A stretch of DNA of 64,000 nt from SIAJ01 sp963773845. Its GTDB lineage: Bacteria > Planctomycetota > Planctomycetia > Gemmatales > Gemmataceae. Every line of letters starts with the position of its first letter. The stretch's first letter is position 1. Below, one piece after another: positions 9,205-17,581 of this stretch. Location of the stretch: NCBI GenBank assembly GCA_963773845.1, contig CAVZCU010000017.1, forward strand, positions 248,001-312,000, in the 5' to 3' direction. The notes under the pieces were generated by a model, which was not told where the DNA came from, did no database searches, and saw only the letters and a program-made list of their open reading frames with translations. The position numbers and the translations under genes were made by a program.

Positions 9205-10461
9205 TCATAGCTCCGACAGGCGCACCGGCGCCCCGGTACGCTTGCGAATGTCGGGCAGTAACGTTGACCCCAGGCCCGGTTTGGTCGGCGCCAGGACGTG
9301 CCCGTTCACGACGGTCGGCAATTCCGTGACGAGTTCCGGGTAGTTCACGCGCAGATACGCCCGCACTGTTTCCTGATAGACCGCGTTCGTGGCGTTGATT
9401 GCCAAGTGAATGCCGGCATAGAGTGTAAACGGCCCGGTGCAATCGTGCATTGCGACGGGACGCTTGTAGGTCTCGGCCATTGTGCAGATCTTCTTGCACT
9501 CCGTGATGCCCCCGGCCCAGGTGGGATCGATCATCACAATATCGGCCGCTTGCTTTTCCAGGAGCGGCTTGAATTCGTAGCGGGTTGCCAGGTACTCGCT
9601 GGCCAGGATCGGCGTCGTTGTACCGCGGCGTAGCTCAGCCAGCGCATCGATGTCGTCGGCCCGCATCAGATCTTCGAGCCAAGCAGGACGGAACTCCTCG
9701 ACAGCGCGAGCAATCTTGATCGCCGCCGGCAGCGACCAGAGACCGTGGCCTTCGAGCATGATCTCCATGCGATCGCCGACCGCCTTGCGAATCTTGCGGA
9801 ACGGTTCGAGCGCCCGCTCGATATCCGCAACCGAGATGTCCTGCCCGCCGAGCGAGCGAATATCCGGGTCGAACATACCGCGGAACGATCGCCAATTGTC
9901 CCAGCCGCCAGGAAAATGAGCGACATAGTCGAACGGCCAGATCTTCATACCGACGAGGCCTTCGCTCAACAGATCGAGCGCGAGTTCATCGGCTCGTTCC
10001 ATGAACGCGGCGAGGTCTTCGTAGCGGCCGCCAGTCGTTCCTTCCGTGCCATAACCTGTGCCGCCTTTCGACGAGCGGCCATAGCTGGGTCCGCCGCAAG
10101 TGTTGTAAGTCTTGATGCGATCGCGTGCGGCGCCGCCCAAGAGTTTCCAGATCGGCATGCCGGTCGCCTGGCCGAAAATGTCCCAGAGCGCCACATCGAT
10201 GGCCGACAAGCCCCGGAGTTCCGCCCCCTTGCCAACGGTGTGCGCGATCACTTCATAAAGCCGCCGCCAGTGCAATTCAATCGAAAGGGGATCGTGGCCG
10301 AGTAGCATCGGCGCTGCGAATTGATGGATGTAGCCGGCGACTGCATCTGGCGCGTAGCAAGTGTCCGCGTACCCGATCAATCCCGCATCCGTGTGAACCG
10401 CGATGAAGAGGATCGAGGGATAATCGGGAAGGTGGATCGATTCGAGGGCGGTGATTCGCAT
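9205..10461 (-). CDS. Mandelate racemase/muconate lactonizing enzyme family protein (enolase superfamily)
   Basis: A 418-residue protein with an N-terminal capping domain and a TIM barrel. Recognisable elements are the FGQATGMPIWKLLGG motif, GMKIWPFD on the strand that normally carries catalytic Lys, and three candidate metal-binding acidic residues in MLEGHG, LEDLMRADD and ILASEYLATR. A catalytic-type His lies in AMHDCTGPF. These suggest an acid-sugar dehydratase or racemase that removes a proton alpha to a carboxylate. Upstream on the same strand are DUF1080 and DUF3500 genes, consistent with carbohydrate use. The specific substrate cannot be read from the sequence. Confidence 0.88.
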   Translation of the reverse strand: MRITALESIHLPDYPSILFIAVHTDAGLIGYADTCYAPDAVAGYIHQFAAPMLLGHDPLSIELHWRRLYEVIAHTVGKGAELRGLSAIDVALWDIFGQATGMPIWKLLGGAARDRIKTYNTCGGPSYGRSSKGGTGYGTEGTTGGRYEDLAAFMERADELALDLLSEGLVGMKIWPFDYVAHFPGGWDNWRSFRGMFDPDIRSLGGQDISVADIERALEPFRKIRKAVGDRMEIMLEGHGLWSLPAAIKIARAVEEFRPAWLEDLMRADDIDALAELRRGTTTPILASEYLATRYEFKPLLEKQAADIVMIDPTWAGGITECKKICTMAETYKRPVAMHDCTGPFTLYAGIHLAINATNAVYQETVRAYLRVNYPELVTELPTVVNGHVLAPTKPGLGSTLLPDIRKRTGAPVRLSEL

Positions 10462-10473
10462 GGGATTTGCCGG

Positions 10474-10526
10474 CGAGCCGAGCGGCGTGGGCCGCCGGGT
10501 AATGACAACACCCGGCGGCTCGCCTT
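10474..10526. repeat. GGCGAGCCG...CGGCTCGCC palindromic repeat
   Basis: The spacer between the DUF1080 stop and the racemase start folds as CGGCGAGCCG...GCCGCCGGGT against ACCCGGCGGCTCGCC. A close relative (GCGAGCCGAGCGGCGTGAGCCGCCGGGTAAT) occurs at 43909-43987, between ybaB and dnaX. It is a dispersed genomic repeat that may also act as a stem-loop terminator. Confidence 0.7.
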
Positions 10527-10531
10527 ATGGA

Positions 10532-11204
10532 TTACTTCTTGGTCACCTTCAGATTCCGATACGCCACCTGCCCGTGATCGCCCTGGAACATGAGCGGACC
10601 TTCGGGCATTTCCTTGCCGGTCAGGCCGCCAGGGGTCACATGCGAGCACTCCACATTCTCGTGGATGACCTTGTCGTTGAACGTCACCTTTAGGAACTTG
10701 GCGTTCGACGTTTTCTTGCCGTCAGAGAACTTCGGCGCCTGGAAGTCGATGACGTATTTCTGCCACTCGCCATACTTCTTGGTCGCGAAGACCTTCGGGG
10801 CTGCGAAGGTGTAGATGCCGCCCATGTCGCCGGGCTTCGGGTCTTTGCCCATCTTGTCGTAGGTGTCGTAAATCTGCACTTCGTATTCGCCCATCAGATA
10901 AACGCCCGAGTTCGAGCCTTTCGGGATCATGAACTCGACTTCAACGACGCAATCGCCGTACTTCGCTTCGGTCAGAATGTCCGAGGCGGGCTGAGCGTTG
11001 ATGAGTTCATCGCCTGTGTCGCTGATTTTCAACTTGGACGGGTTCGTTTCGGTCCACGCTGGCAGCGCCGACAACCCATTTGCCCTTGCCTGGATGCTTG
11101 AATTTCCAGCCATGAAGCGATTTGCCATCAAACGGAGAATCGGCCAGCACAAATGTGGGGAAAACCAACAACGCGCAAAACGCGGCGAGGCGGGGAAAGG
11201 TCAT
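10532..11204 (-). CDS. DUF1080 (3-keto-disaccharide hydrolase-like) secreted protein, frame broken once
   Basis: The start is ATG 11204 with AAGGAG seven bases upstream, giving a signal peptide (MTFPRLAAFCALLVFPTFVLA). The mature start FDGKSLHGWKFKHPGKGKW and the later IPKGSNSGVYLMGEYEVQI, DMGGIYTFAAP and GPLMFQGDHGQVAYRNLKV motifs are the concanavalin-like DUF1080 fold, which acts on 3-keto-glycosides or binds polysaccharide. An extra base near 11051 separates the first 50 residues from the rest; restoring frame yields 223 residues, the normal family size, joined as ASVD-ETNPSKL. I read this as an assembly indel. It lies between the DUF3500 and racemase genes, all on the minus strand. Confidence 0.85.
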
Positions 11205-11240
11205 GAATTGCTCCTTGGTGAAGTGCATTGGAGGAATGTC

Positions 11241-11273
11241 GCATAGGACCTATACGACGTATAGGTCCTATGC
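11241..11273. repeat. Perfect palindrome GCATAGGACCTATAC-GAC-GTATAGGTCCTATGC
   Basis: Two 15-base arms are exactly complementary around GAC, 37 bases upstream of the DUF1080 start. Related CGTATAGGTCGTATATGTCGTAT units occur at about 33551-33590, so this is probably a dispersed repeat family. An operator role cannot be excluded. Confidence 0.75.
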
Positions 11274-11302
11274 GGCTTCGTGCAAGTCAGCGGTCAACCT
11301 GA

Positions 11303-12332
11303 TTATCCAATCTTCGACGAAATGTTGACGTAGGTGTGCACGTGCGGCAGGACGCGGAAGTTCCAGACGAAGCCCGGGCCCTCCAGTCGCCAGAAGCTCC
11401 ACGGCTGCTTCTCGTTCGTCTTGGCGCCTTCGTAGTCCTCGGTGAAGAACGCGAGGTTCACTTTCTCCATGCCGCCCATGGTCTTGATGATGGAGACGAC
11501 TTCGGCGCCGTCCTGCTGGCGGAACGGCGACAGAATCGCCTTCATCACATGCTCGATCAGTTCTTTTTGATCGCCGGAAAGGTCGGCGTACGCGATGCCA
11601 TGCGGCTTGGCGTCCTTCTTCAGTTGCACCGATTTCGGCCCTTCGCCGGGATTGCCCATCGCCACCGTGGCGGCCTTGCGCTGCTTTTCGTCCAGGGCAT
11701 CGTAGGCCTTCATGACTTGCTTGGTCTGATAGGAGAAGACGTTGTTCGGAGCGTAGCCGTTCGGGCTGTGGCCGTAATAGATCGGCCCGCCGAAAGCCGC
11801 CCCTTCTTCGCTATCGCCGTCGCAGCGAACGGTCAGGTGATGGCCAGTGAACTCAAACGCGAATTTGCCCTTCGAGGGGTCGCCGAAAATGTCGGCGCCG
11901 CATTTGTCGAACGATAGGCTTCGATCCCAAGTGCCCTTCCGGCTGATCTGATCCCAACCCCGGTCGTCGGACGCGATGGCCCGGACAATCTTCGTCAGCA
12001 GATTCTTGCTGGGTCTTCGTGTAGACGGTCCCGATGGTCTTGTCCAGCGCCTTGTTCGGGTTGACCGACTTCCGGGCCGGATGATCCCACGGCTTGACGA
12101 CCGCTTTCTTTTGCTTGTCGTCGAGGCCGGCAAAGAGTTCCTTGACCAGGTCCTCGGCAGCGGTGTTGACGACGCGGGGCATCGGCAAGCGTTCGCCGGC
12201 CTTTGCGATTCGCGGCGCGAGCATGCCGCCGCCCGCGGCCAGAGCGGCGCCGCCAACGGCCAGCGTGCGAACAAAGTCGCGACGATCGACACTCGTGCAT
12301 TCGGGGCACGGCAGATTGGACATGTCCTTCAT
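11303..12332 (-). CDS. Tat-exported DUF3500-like protein, frame broken once
   Basis: The start is ATG 12332 with AGGAG at a seven-base spacing. Residues about 15-40 form a twin-arginine signal (VDRRDFVRTLAVGGAALAAG) with a Cys pair before it. The mature part has PWDHPARKS, FEFTGHHLTVR, a long helical middle, and a C-terminal WRLEGPGFVWNFRVLPHVHTYVN motif resembling DUF3500 proteins. A frame break near 12005-12010 (between KTQ and NLLTKIVRA) must be repaired to join the halves, giving 342 residues. The function is unknown; genomic neighbours suggest carbohydrate-related secreted activity. The family call is moderate, while the export signal is clear. Confidence 0.68.
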
Positions 12333-12454
12333 ACTTCGACTCCTATGACGATCGGGAGAGAACAGGCGCGTGGGTGGGTGCCCAATATGGTACCCGGTTA
12401 GACGAGGGAAAGGGAACAATATTTCAAGATGCTCTCATGAAAGCGTAATGGGGA

Positions 12455-12740
12455 TCACTTGTGTTGGATGGCAGTGATGGCCAGAATAATCAACGTTTGC
12501 TCGTCCTGCCCGTATTTGAAATGGACTCGGACAGTGTACTCGCTTGCATCCGGCAGATTCACGGGGAATGGGTAAATCATGCGATCCGGTAACGAAGCGG
12601 GCGGAGCACCCGGGATACTCACCGATACGGGGTGACGCTGCCAGTCGTCGGATGTGCTCAGGCATGATCGCGGCGATTTCGGGCGGTAGTCCAGCGAATT
12701 GGACTTTAGCCCGGTCCGTAATATTGAGCAAATAGTCCAT
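12455..12740 (-). CDS. RelE/ParE-like toxin candidate, frame broken once
   Basis: A small protein of about 94 residues after removing one base from a four-G run at 12629-12632. The N-terminus (YLLNITDRAKVQFAGLPPEIAAIMPEHIRRL) and the C-terminal YTVRVHFKYGQDEQTLIILAI strand resemble the helix-hairpin-then-beta-sheet plan of RelE/ParE toxins. It starts three bases after the stop of a 151-residue gene whose C-terminus looks like an antitoxin, so the pair is probably co-translated. Toxin activity (mRNA cleavage or gyrase poisoning) is inferred from fold resemblance and context only; catalytic residues are not certain. Confidence 0.55.
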
Positions 12741-12743
12741 TGA

Positions 12744-13200
12744 CTATAGTCCAAGTTGCTTCCGAACTTCCTCCCAGGATTGCCATTTGCCTGCACGCAC
12801 ATCCGTTTCGCCTTCCATCACCAAGGGCAACTCATTCGCTTCGAATTCAAGCATTTTCAAGTCGGAAATGACATCCGGATTGGGACGTACATTCTCTGGA
12901 ATTCGATGGATCATCGCCAGCAAGCTGCTGGCGTTCGCGGCATGTTTCGAGGCGACATCCTTGATCAAAAGTTCGATGCTATCGTCGGCGGCGCCCGTGT
13001 ACGCTGCTCGCTGATACATCTGTTCGACTTCCGCCAACTCAGCGAACGTCGCCCGCATTCGCTCGGCAACTGCCGCGATCCGAGCCCGCAGTGGCACGCC
13101 GTCGTCTTGCGGCAGCGAAGCGCGCCCATTCGCGCACGTCTTCCTCATCGTGGCGAACGTGACGGCGGGCGGATTCGAGCAACAATTCCAGGACTTCCAT
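12744..13200 (-). CDS. Candidate antitoxin partner of the RelE-like gene, frame broken once
   Basis: Starts at ATG 13200 behind GAGAGGTG and, after removal of one base from a CCC run near 13125, encodes about 151 residues. The N-terminal half is helical and arginine-rich (MEVLELLLESARRHVRHDEEDVREW). The C-terminus ends in AGKWQSWEEVRKQLGL, the kind of tail seen in antitoxins that bind RelE/ParE toxins. I do not recognise a DNA-binding domain with confidence. It immediately precedes the toxin-like gene (three-base gap). Alternative: an unrelated hypothetical protein in an operon. Confidence 0.45.
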
Positions 13201-13264
13201 CGGTCACCTCTCAATCGAGCCCGCGTGCATTGTCTCGAAATCATCGGCCAACTGCAAGCCGCTA

Positions 13265-15291
13265 TCAATCCCGCTTCCCCGCTGGCCGAACGCCCGCCTT
13301 CGATGCATCGAACGGCACGAAGCCGATCTTCTTGGCGACCGAATCGTCCGTGAACGAGAAATCCCCCTTGTCCGGATCGCGGAACTTGGGGTCGGCGATC
13401 ACGGAGTGCTGATCGTGGCCGCGTTTCTGCCACTGCTCGAGAGTTCCACCGGGGAAGGTCACCGGCTTGCCGGCCGCGTTCCAGTAAATGTTGCGATCGA
13501 CCACGAAATGGTCGTTCTTCCAAGTCGAGCCGAACAGCGGACCGTCCTTCCAATAGACGATGTTGCGCTCGAGGGTGAAGCTCGTGTGGTCCTCCTCCCG
13601 CGAGCGGATGAGTTGTCCCTGGCGGGCGAACGCGAAGATGTTGTTGCGAACCAGATTCTCTTTGCCGTAGTGCTGGTGAAACCCGCCGCTTTTGGTGCGA
13701 TAGACGAGATTGTTCTCGATCGTGATGCCGGTCGAGCCCTCGTCGGTGTAGATGCCCCAGCCACCGTAGGTCCACGAATCGACGTCGTGAATGTGATTGC
13801 CGCGGAGAACCGTGCCGGGCGAGACGCCGAGCGTGTAGATCCCGCCCATGTCCGAGAGAAGCTTCTGGCCAACGTCGTGAATGTGGTTGTACTCGATCGT
13901 GTTCTCCTTGCTGACGCTCGCCGCGTAACCCCAGACCCAGCCAACGGAGATGCCGGTGTAATAGAGATGGTGGATGTGATTGTGGGAAACAGTGTTGTTG
14001 TTCGCATGCATGAGGAGTACGCCAATGCCGGAATGAAAGACTTCGCCGAGATGGTGAATGTGGTTGTCGGTGATGACGCACTCGCCGGTGCGGTGGTATT
14101 CGCGCGACATTCGCGGCCCCGCCGGAGAGCTTGATCCCGCCCGCTCCGGCGTGGGCGATCTCGTTGCCGACGATGCGAATGTCGTGGCAGCCGTCGGCGA
14201 TTTCAATGCCATAGCCGCCGACATTTTTCACCGCGCCGTCCATGAATCGACAGTGCCGTGCTCCGCGGAACTGAATCGCGCCGGGAACGTTGCTCGCGGC
14301 CTGGCCATCCACCGCGTCATTCGCCGGTGGTTCCCAGGTCGTATCGCTCACGGTGACGCCGCGAAATTCAATCCACTCGACGGACTTGCCCGCATCTCGC
14401 CCGCGATCAAAGCTCACCACTATAGGAAGTCGCGGTACGACGATCCGGGTCCGTGCGATATCCTCGCCCGGTTTCGGCTGGTAGTAGATCTTCTTCCCCG
14501 GCGCGGTCGTGATAGAACTCGCCGGGTCCGAGCGCCTCGAACACGTTGGTCAAATAGTAACGCGCCAAGCGATTCTGATAGTCGTCGGTCAGCTTGCGTT
14601 TGCTGAAGCGGTCGAATTCAACGATGTGCTTCTGGGGATCAACGCTCTTGACTTTCAAATGCGTATCGACCCAGAAGTGCAGGACGACGGCTTCGACATC
14701 GTTCAGATTCTTCCACTTCGCGTCGATCTCGCCGGGCTTGAACTCGAACTTGTTCGCCGGCGTGTTGTATTTCCCCTTTGGATCGGCGCCGGCCAGGCCG
14801 CTGATCACATAGGTTCCTGTTTTCGGCAATCGCGATGCATGGCGAGTCTCGCCGTTGACACTGATCTGCCGCAGGCGAGTCTCCCCCACACCGTTCGGCA
14901 ACGGAAAACCCTCCTTGACGCTGCTGCTGCGAAGAGTGATGCCGCCGCTCAGTATCACCGGGTTGCGATCGCCGTCAATGGCTGCAAAGATCGTCGGTGA
15001 CTTCTCGGACCCCGAGTCGGCCGGCGTGAAGACGAGCGATTCGGTCAATTCGTAATGTCCGCCAACGATTGCAACTAACATGGGCCGGTCGAGCTTGTCG
15101 CGCTTGCGCAATTCACGCACGGCGTCGCGGGCCCGGGCAAGCGTCAGGAACGGTCCGTCGGACAGGTCGCGCGTCGAGCCGGGAATTTTGCCCGACCAAG
15201 AATCCTTGCCGCTCGGGCTGACAAAGAAGTCGGCCTTGGGTGCAGCGTGCATCGCAGTTGCCAAAGCGAGGGAGATGAGGAGAGATTTCAT
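13265..15291 (-). CDS. Secreted right-handed parallel beta-helix protein (polysaccharide lyase/hydrolase-like), frame broken twice
   Basis: Starts at ATG 15291 with a signal peptide (MKSLLISLALATAMHAA). The N-terminal module begins DFFVSPSGKDSWSG and LARARDAVRELRK, typical of beta-helix glycan-active proteins. The C-terminal half is a series of parallel beta-helix rungs with repeated N-x-IHH elements (VITDNHIHH, VSHNHIHHLYY, IEYNHIHDVG, LRGNHIHDVD). Two frame breaks, both in four-base C runs on the given strand (14496-14499 and 14117-14120), must be repaired to give about 674 residues. The fold supports a role in extracellular polysaccharide cleavage or binding, but I cannot name catalytic residues. 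It is transcribed towards the toxin-antitoxin-like pair. Confidence 0.8.
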
Positions 15292-15387
15292 GATGTGCCG
15301 AACTCAAGCGGGCGCGGGGATCAATCTGCCATTTTGACTGCGGGGCTCTGTTTAGGATCTTTTTTCAGTGTCACATTTTGCCGGGTC

Positions 15388-15450
15388 GCCCTGGGCGTTG
15401 CCGCCCAGGGCTCCCACAGATCCGGACTTGCCCAATTCAGGCATCCGGCT
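15388..15450 (-). ncRNA. Group II intron domains V and VI
   Basis: The AGC-containing domain V helix pairs GAGCCGGA with TCCGGATC across a short internal stem and tetraloop-like tip. Domain VI follows as a ten-base-pair GC-rich hairpin with a GCAA loop. These form the catalytic core and branch helix of group II ribozymes. Their position right after the maturase stop is as expected. Confidence 0.85.
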
Positions 15451-15457
15451 CCTCAGG

Positions 15458-16795
15458 TTAAAGTCGCGAAGACGCGTACGCCGAATGGACCACCCGCGCC
15501 GCCGGCAGCGGATAACGCTGCACGAGACGACCAAAGGCGTCCCACGAGAGCGGCCCAGCCCGACGACGGGCCAGCCACTTCCGCCAGATGCGCCGAACCA
15601 CGTGCCGCAACCGCGTCAACATTCGGCCGTTGCCGGTGATGCCGTAGTATGCGTCGTGGCCCTGCAACTTCTGACTCAGCGTGGCGTGTTGCCCAAGAAG
15701 GGGACGATGCCGATGTTCGCGACACCACTTGGCGATCTTCTTGACCGCCCGACTGAATCGGCTCGACGAGGTCTGGCGCACGATCGTCCAGCCACCACGC
15801 CGCGACCGGCCCCAGAAGTGCGTGAACCCCAGCAGGTCAAACGTCCCTGGCTGAGGCCCCTGGGCTTCCGAACCCGGCCGCTGGCTGGGCCGCATGAACG
15901 GCACCAACCGCGTTTTGTCTGGATGAAGCGTGAGCCCATACTTCGCGAACCGCTTGTGCAGAACCTCCAGGACCCGCTTGGCGTCCGCCTCGTGACGGAA
16001 ACCGATCACGAAGTCGTCCGCGTAGCGAATCAAGAACGCCTGCCCCGCCAGGCGCGGCTTCACGTCCTTCTCGAACCAGTCGTCCAGCACGTAGTGCAAG
16101 TAGACATTGGCCAAGAGAGGCGAAATCACCCCGCCTTGCGGCGTGCCCTCTTCGGGAAGTGTGTACACGTCCCCTTCGAGGACTCCCGCGTTCAGCCATT
16201 TCCCAATCCAGCGCAGCAGCACACCATCGCGTATCCGTCGCTGGAGAAACTCCCGCAGTCGAGCGTGGTCCAGAGTGTCAAAGAACTTCCGGATGTCCAC
16301 CTCCACGACCCAGCCACCCCCCATCGCCATCAACTGACGCCACAACGCCTCCAGCGCTTGATGCGCCGACCGTCTGGGACGAAAGCCGTACGAGCAGTCG
16401 TAGAAGTCCTGCTCGTACACCGATTCCAGGACCATGACCACCGCGCGTTGAAGCACCTTGTCTTCAAACGTCGGTATGCCAATGGGCCGGGTCTCGTTGC
16501 CCGTTCCCTTCGGGATGTACGCCCGCTTGACCGGCGGCGCCTGGTACGTGCCGGACTTGGCTCGGTTCAGCAGCCGCTCCAGGTTGCACCGAAGATCGGC
16601 CCCATAATCCTCGCTCGTTTGTCCGTCCACGCCCACGGCCCCGTCCTGCCGCGTGCGGCCAAAGGCCTCGATCAGCCAGGAAATGTCGATGTGATGCGCC
16701 AGAGTCGTGAAACTCATCAACGGCGCTTGCTTCGCCAGTTCCGCGATCCGTGTTTGTTTCGTAGACACAGTCTCGAGACTCGGTGTTCCCGCCAT
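15458..16795 (-). CDS. ltrA: Group II intron reverse transcriptase/maturase
   Basis: I choose ATG 16795 (MAGTPSLETVSTKQTRIAEL), giving about 445 residues; the frame continues further upstream but that part overlaps intron structural domains. Reverse transcriptase blocks are plain: YIPKGTGNETRPIGIPTFEDK, YGFRPRRSAHQAL, VEVDIRKFFDTLDH, the GTPQGGVISPLLANVYL block, and the catalytic YADD box (FLIRYADDFVIGF). Domain X follows (FSRAVKKIAKWCREHRHRPL). No HNH endonuclease domain is present after it, matching class C-like introns that target single-stranded DNA. The protein splices its host intron and mobilises it by target-primed reverse transcription. The ORF is intact, so the element may still be active. 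Confidence 0.92.
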   Translation of the reverse strand: MAGTPSLETVSTKQTRIAELAKQAPLMSFTTLAHHIDISWLIEAFGRTRQDGAVGVDGQTSEDYGADLRCNLERLLNRAKSGTYQAPPVKRAYIPKGTGNETRPIGIPTFEDKVLQRAVVMVLESVYEQDFYDCSYGFRPRRSAHQALEALWRQLMAMGGGWVVEVDIRKFFDTLDHARLREFLQRRIRDGVLLRWIGKWLNAGVLEGDVYTLPEEGTPQGGVISPLLANVYLHYVLDDWFEKDVKPRLAGQAFLIRYADDFVIGFRHEADAKRVLEVLHKRFAKYGLTLHPDKTRLVPFMRPSQRPGSEAQGPQPGTFDLLGFTHFWGRSRRGGWTIVRQTSSSRFSRAVKKIAKWCREHRHRPLLGQHATLSQKLQGHDAYYGITGNGRMLTRLRHVVRRIWRKWLARRRAGPLSWDAFGRLVQRYPLPAARVVHSAYASSRL

Positions 16796-17414
16796 GTTTC
16801 CCTCCCACGGTTCTTCAACTCGGCCTCCCCTTCCCTCCACCGGGTTCTCGTGACGCGAGTTCCCCGGCTTCAGCGGTACTACGAGAGGCTCCGACTTCCC
16901 AACGCCCATCCCGCCGCACTTCGTTTCCTTCGCTTGGCGGTACCTGCTGGTACGCCTGTGTTCGCTCCGTGCCGCCCGGCGTCGGCAGCCCGGCCTGGAG
17001 CTTTGGGATTGGCAGCCCCACGCCAACTTTCAGCAGGAGACGCTGGGACCTCCCAGGTTCCTGGCGAACCCTTATGTGCCTTTGCCCCGGCCTTAGACCC
17101 CGGCAGGACCTTCCCCCCAAGCCGTTTCGGGGTTCGGGTGCAGCCCACGCCTGTAACACGACGAAGGCTCCCACGAGTAAGACATCTTTCGAGGCTCGAT
17201 CCCGCGGCTTTGGCACTGGCTGTCTACGCTTCGCCCCGCCGGTTACCCGGGCAGGACGCAAGACTCGCTTCCGGTTGTTGGCTAGACTTTACCGGGAGGG
17301 ATTGGTTACCCTCAGAGTTCGTACGGTCGGTTTCAGAAAATGCGTCTTACATCTTCGTCCCCCTCCCCCAAGCTTGCCTGGCGCAAGTTACATTTTGTCA
17401 CATTTCACCGGCCG

Positions 17415-17433
17415 AACTGCCTTATCGGCAGTT
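17415..17433. terminator. Hairpin immediately upstream of the intron insertion site
   Basis: AACTGCC-TTATC-GGCAGTT forms a seven-base-pair stem about 30 bases before the intron 5' end and about 150 bases after the giant kinase stop. Class C introns insert behind terminator-like stems, so this is a plausible kinase terminator. There is no long T-run. The remaining bases 17434-17581 show no gene. Confidence 0.4.
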
Positions 17434-17581
17434 GCGCTGTCCGGCTCGCAAGCAAGTGAAACATCTTTTCCGGTTGGCTCAAACTGGCTCATTTTGGCTC
17501 ACCTGCGCACCGGGGAATCAAGCGCAAGCGCGCCCCTTACCACTCAGTATTGCGAGGCGTCCGAAACGAAAGGGCGATTGG

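Larger units (their letters stand above)
15385..17387 (-). mobile_element. Group II intron (bacterial class C-like) with intron-encoded protein
   Basis: On the minus strand the 3' end shows a clear domain V, GAGCCGGATGCCTGAATTGGG then CAAGTCCGGATC (about 15416-15450), followed by a domain VI hairpin (GCCCTGGGCG/CGCCCAGGGC, 15388-15411). I see no unambiguous bulged adenosine in VI. The 5' end is near TTGCGCCAGGC at about 17387. The maturase ORF is inside. Both exons carry an ATGTGACA motif also found at 1.9-2.05 kb, so the intron lies in a dispersed repeat downstream of the giant kinase gene. A hairpin (AACTGCC/GGCAGTT, 17415-17433) sits just upstream of the insertion point, as is usual for class C introns. 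Exact boundaries are estimates. Confidence 0.85.
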
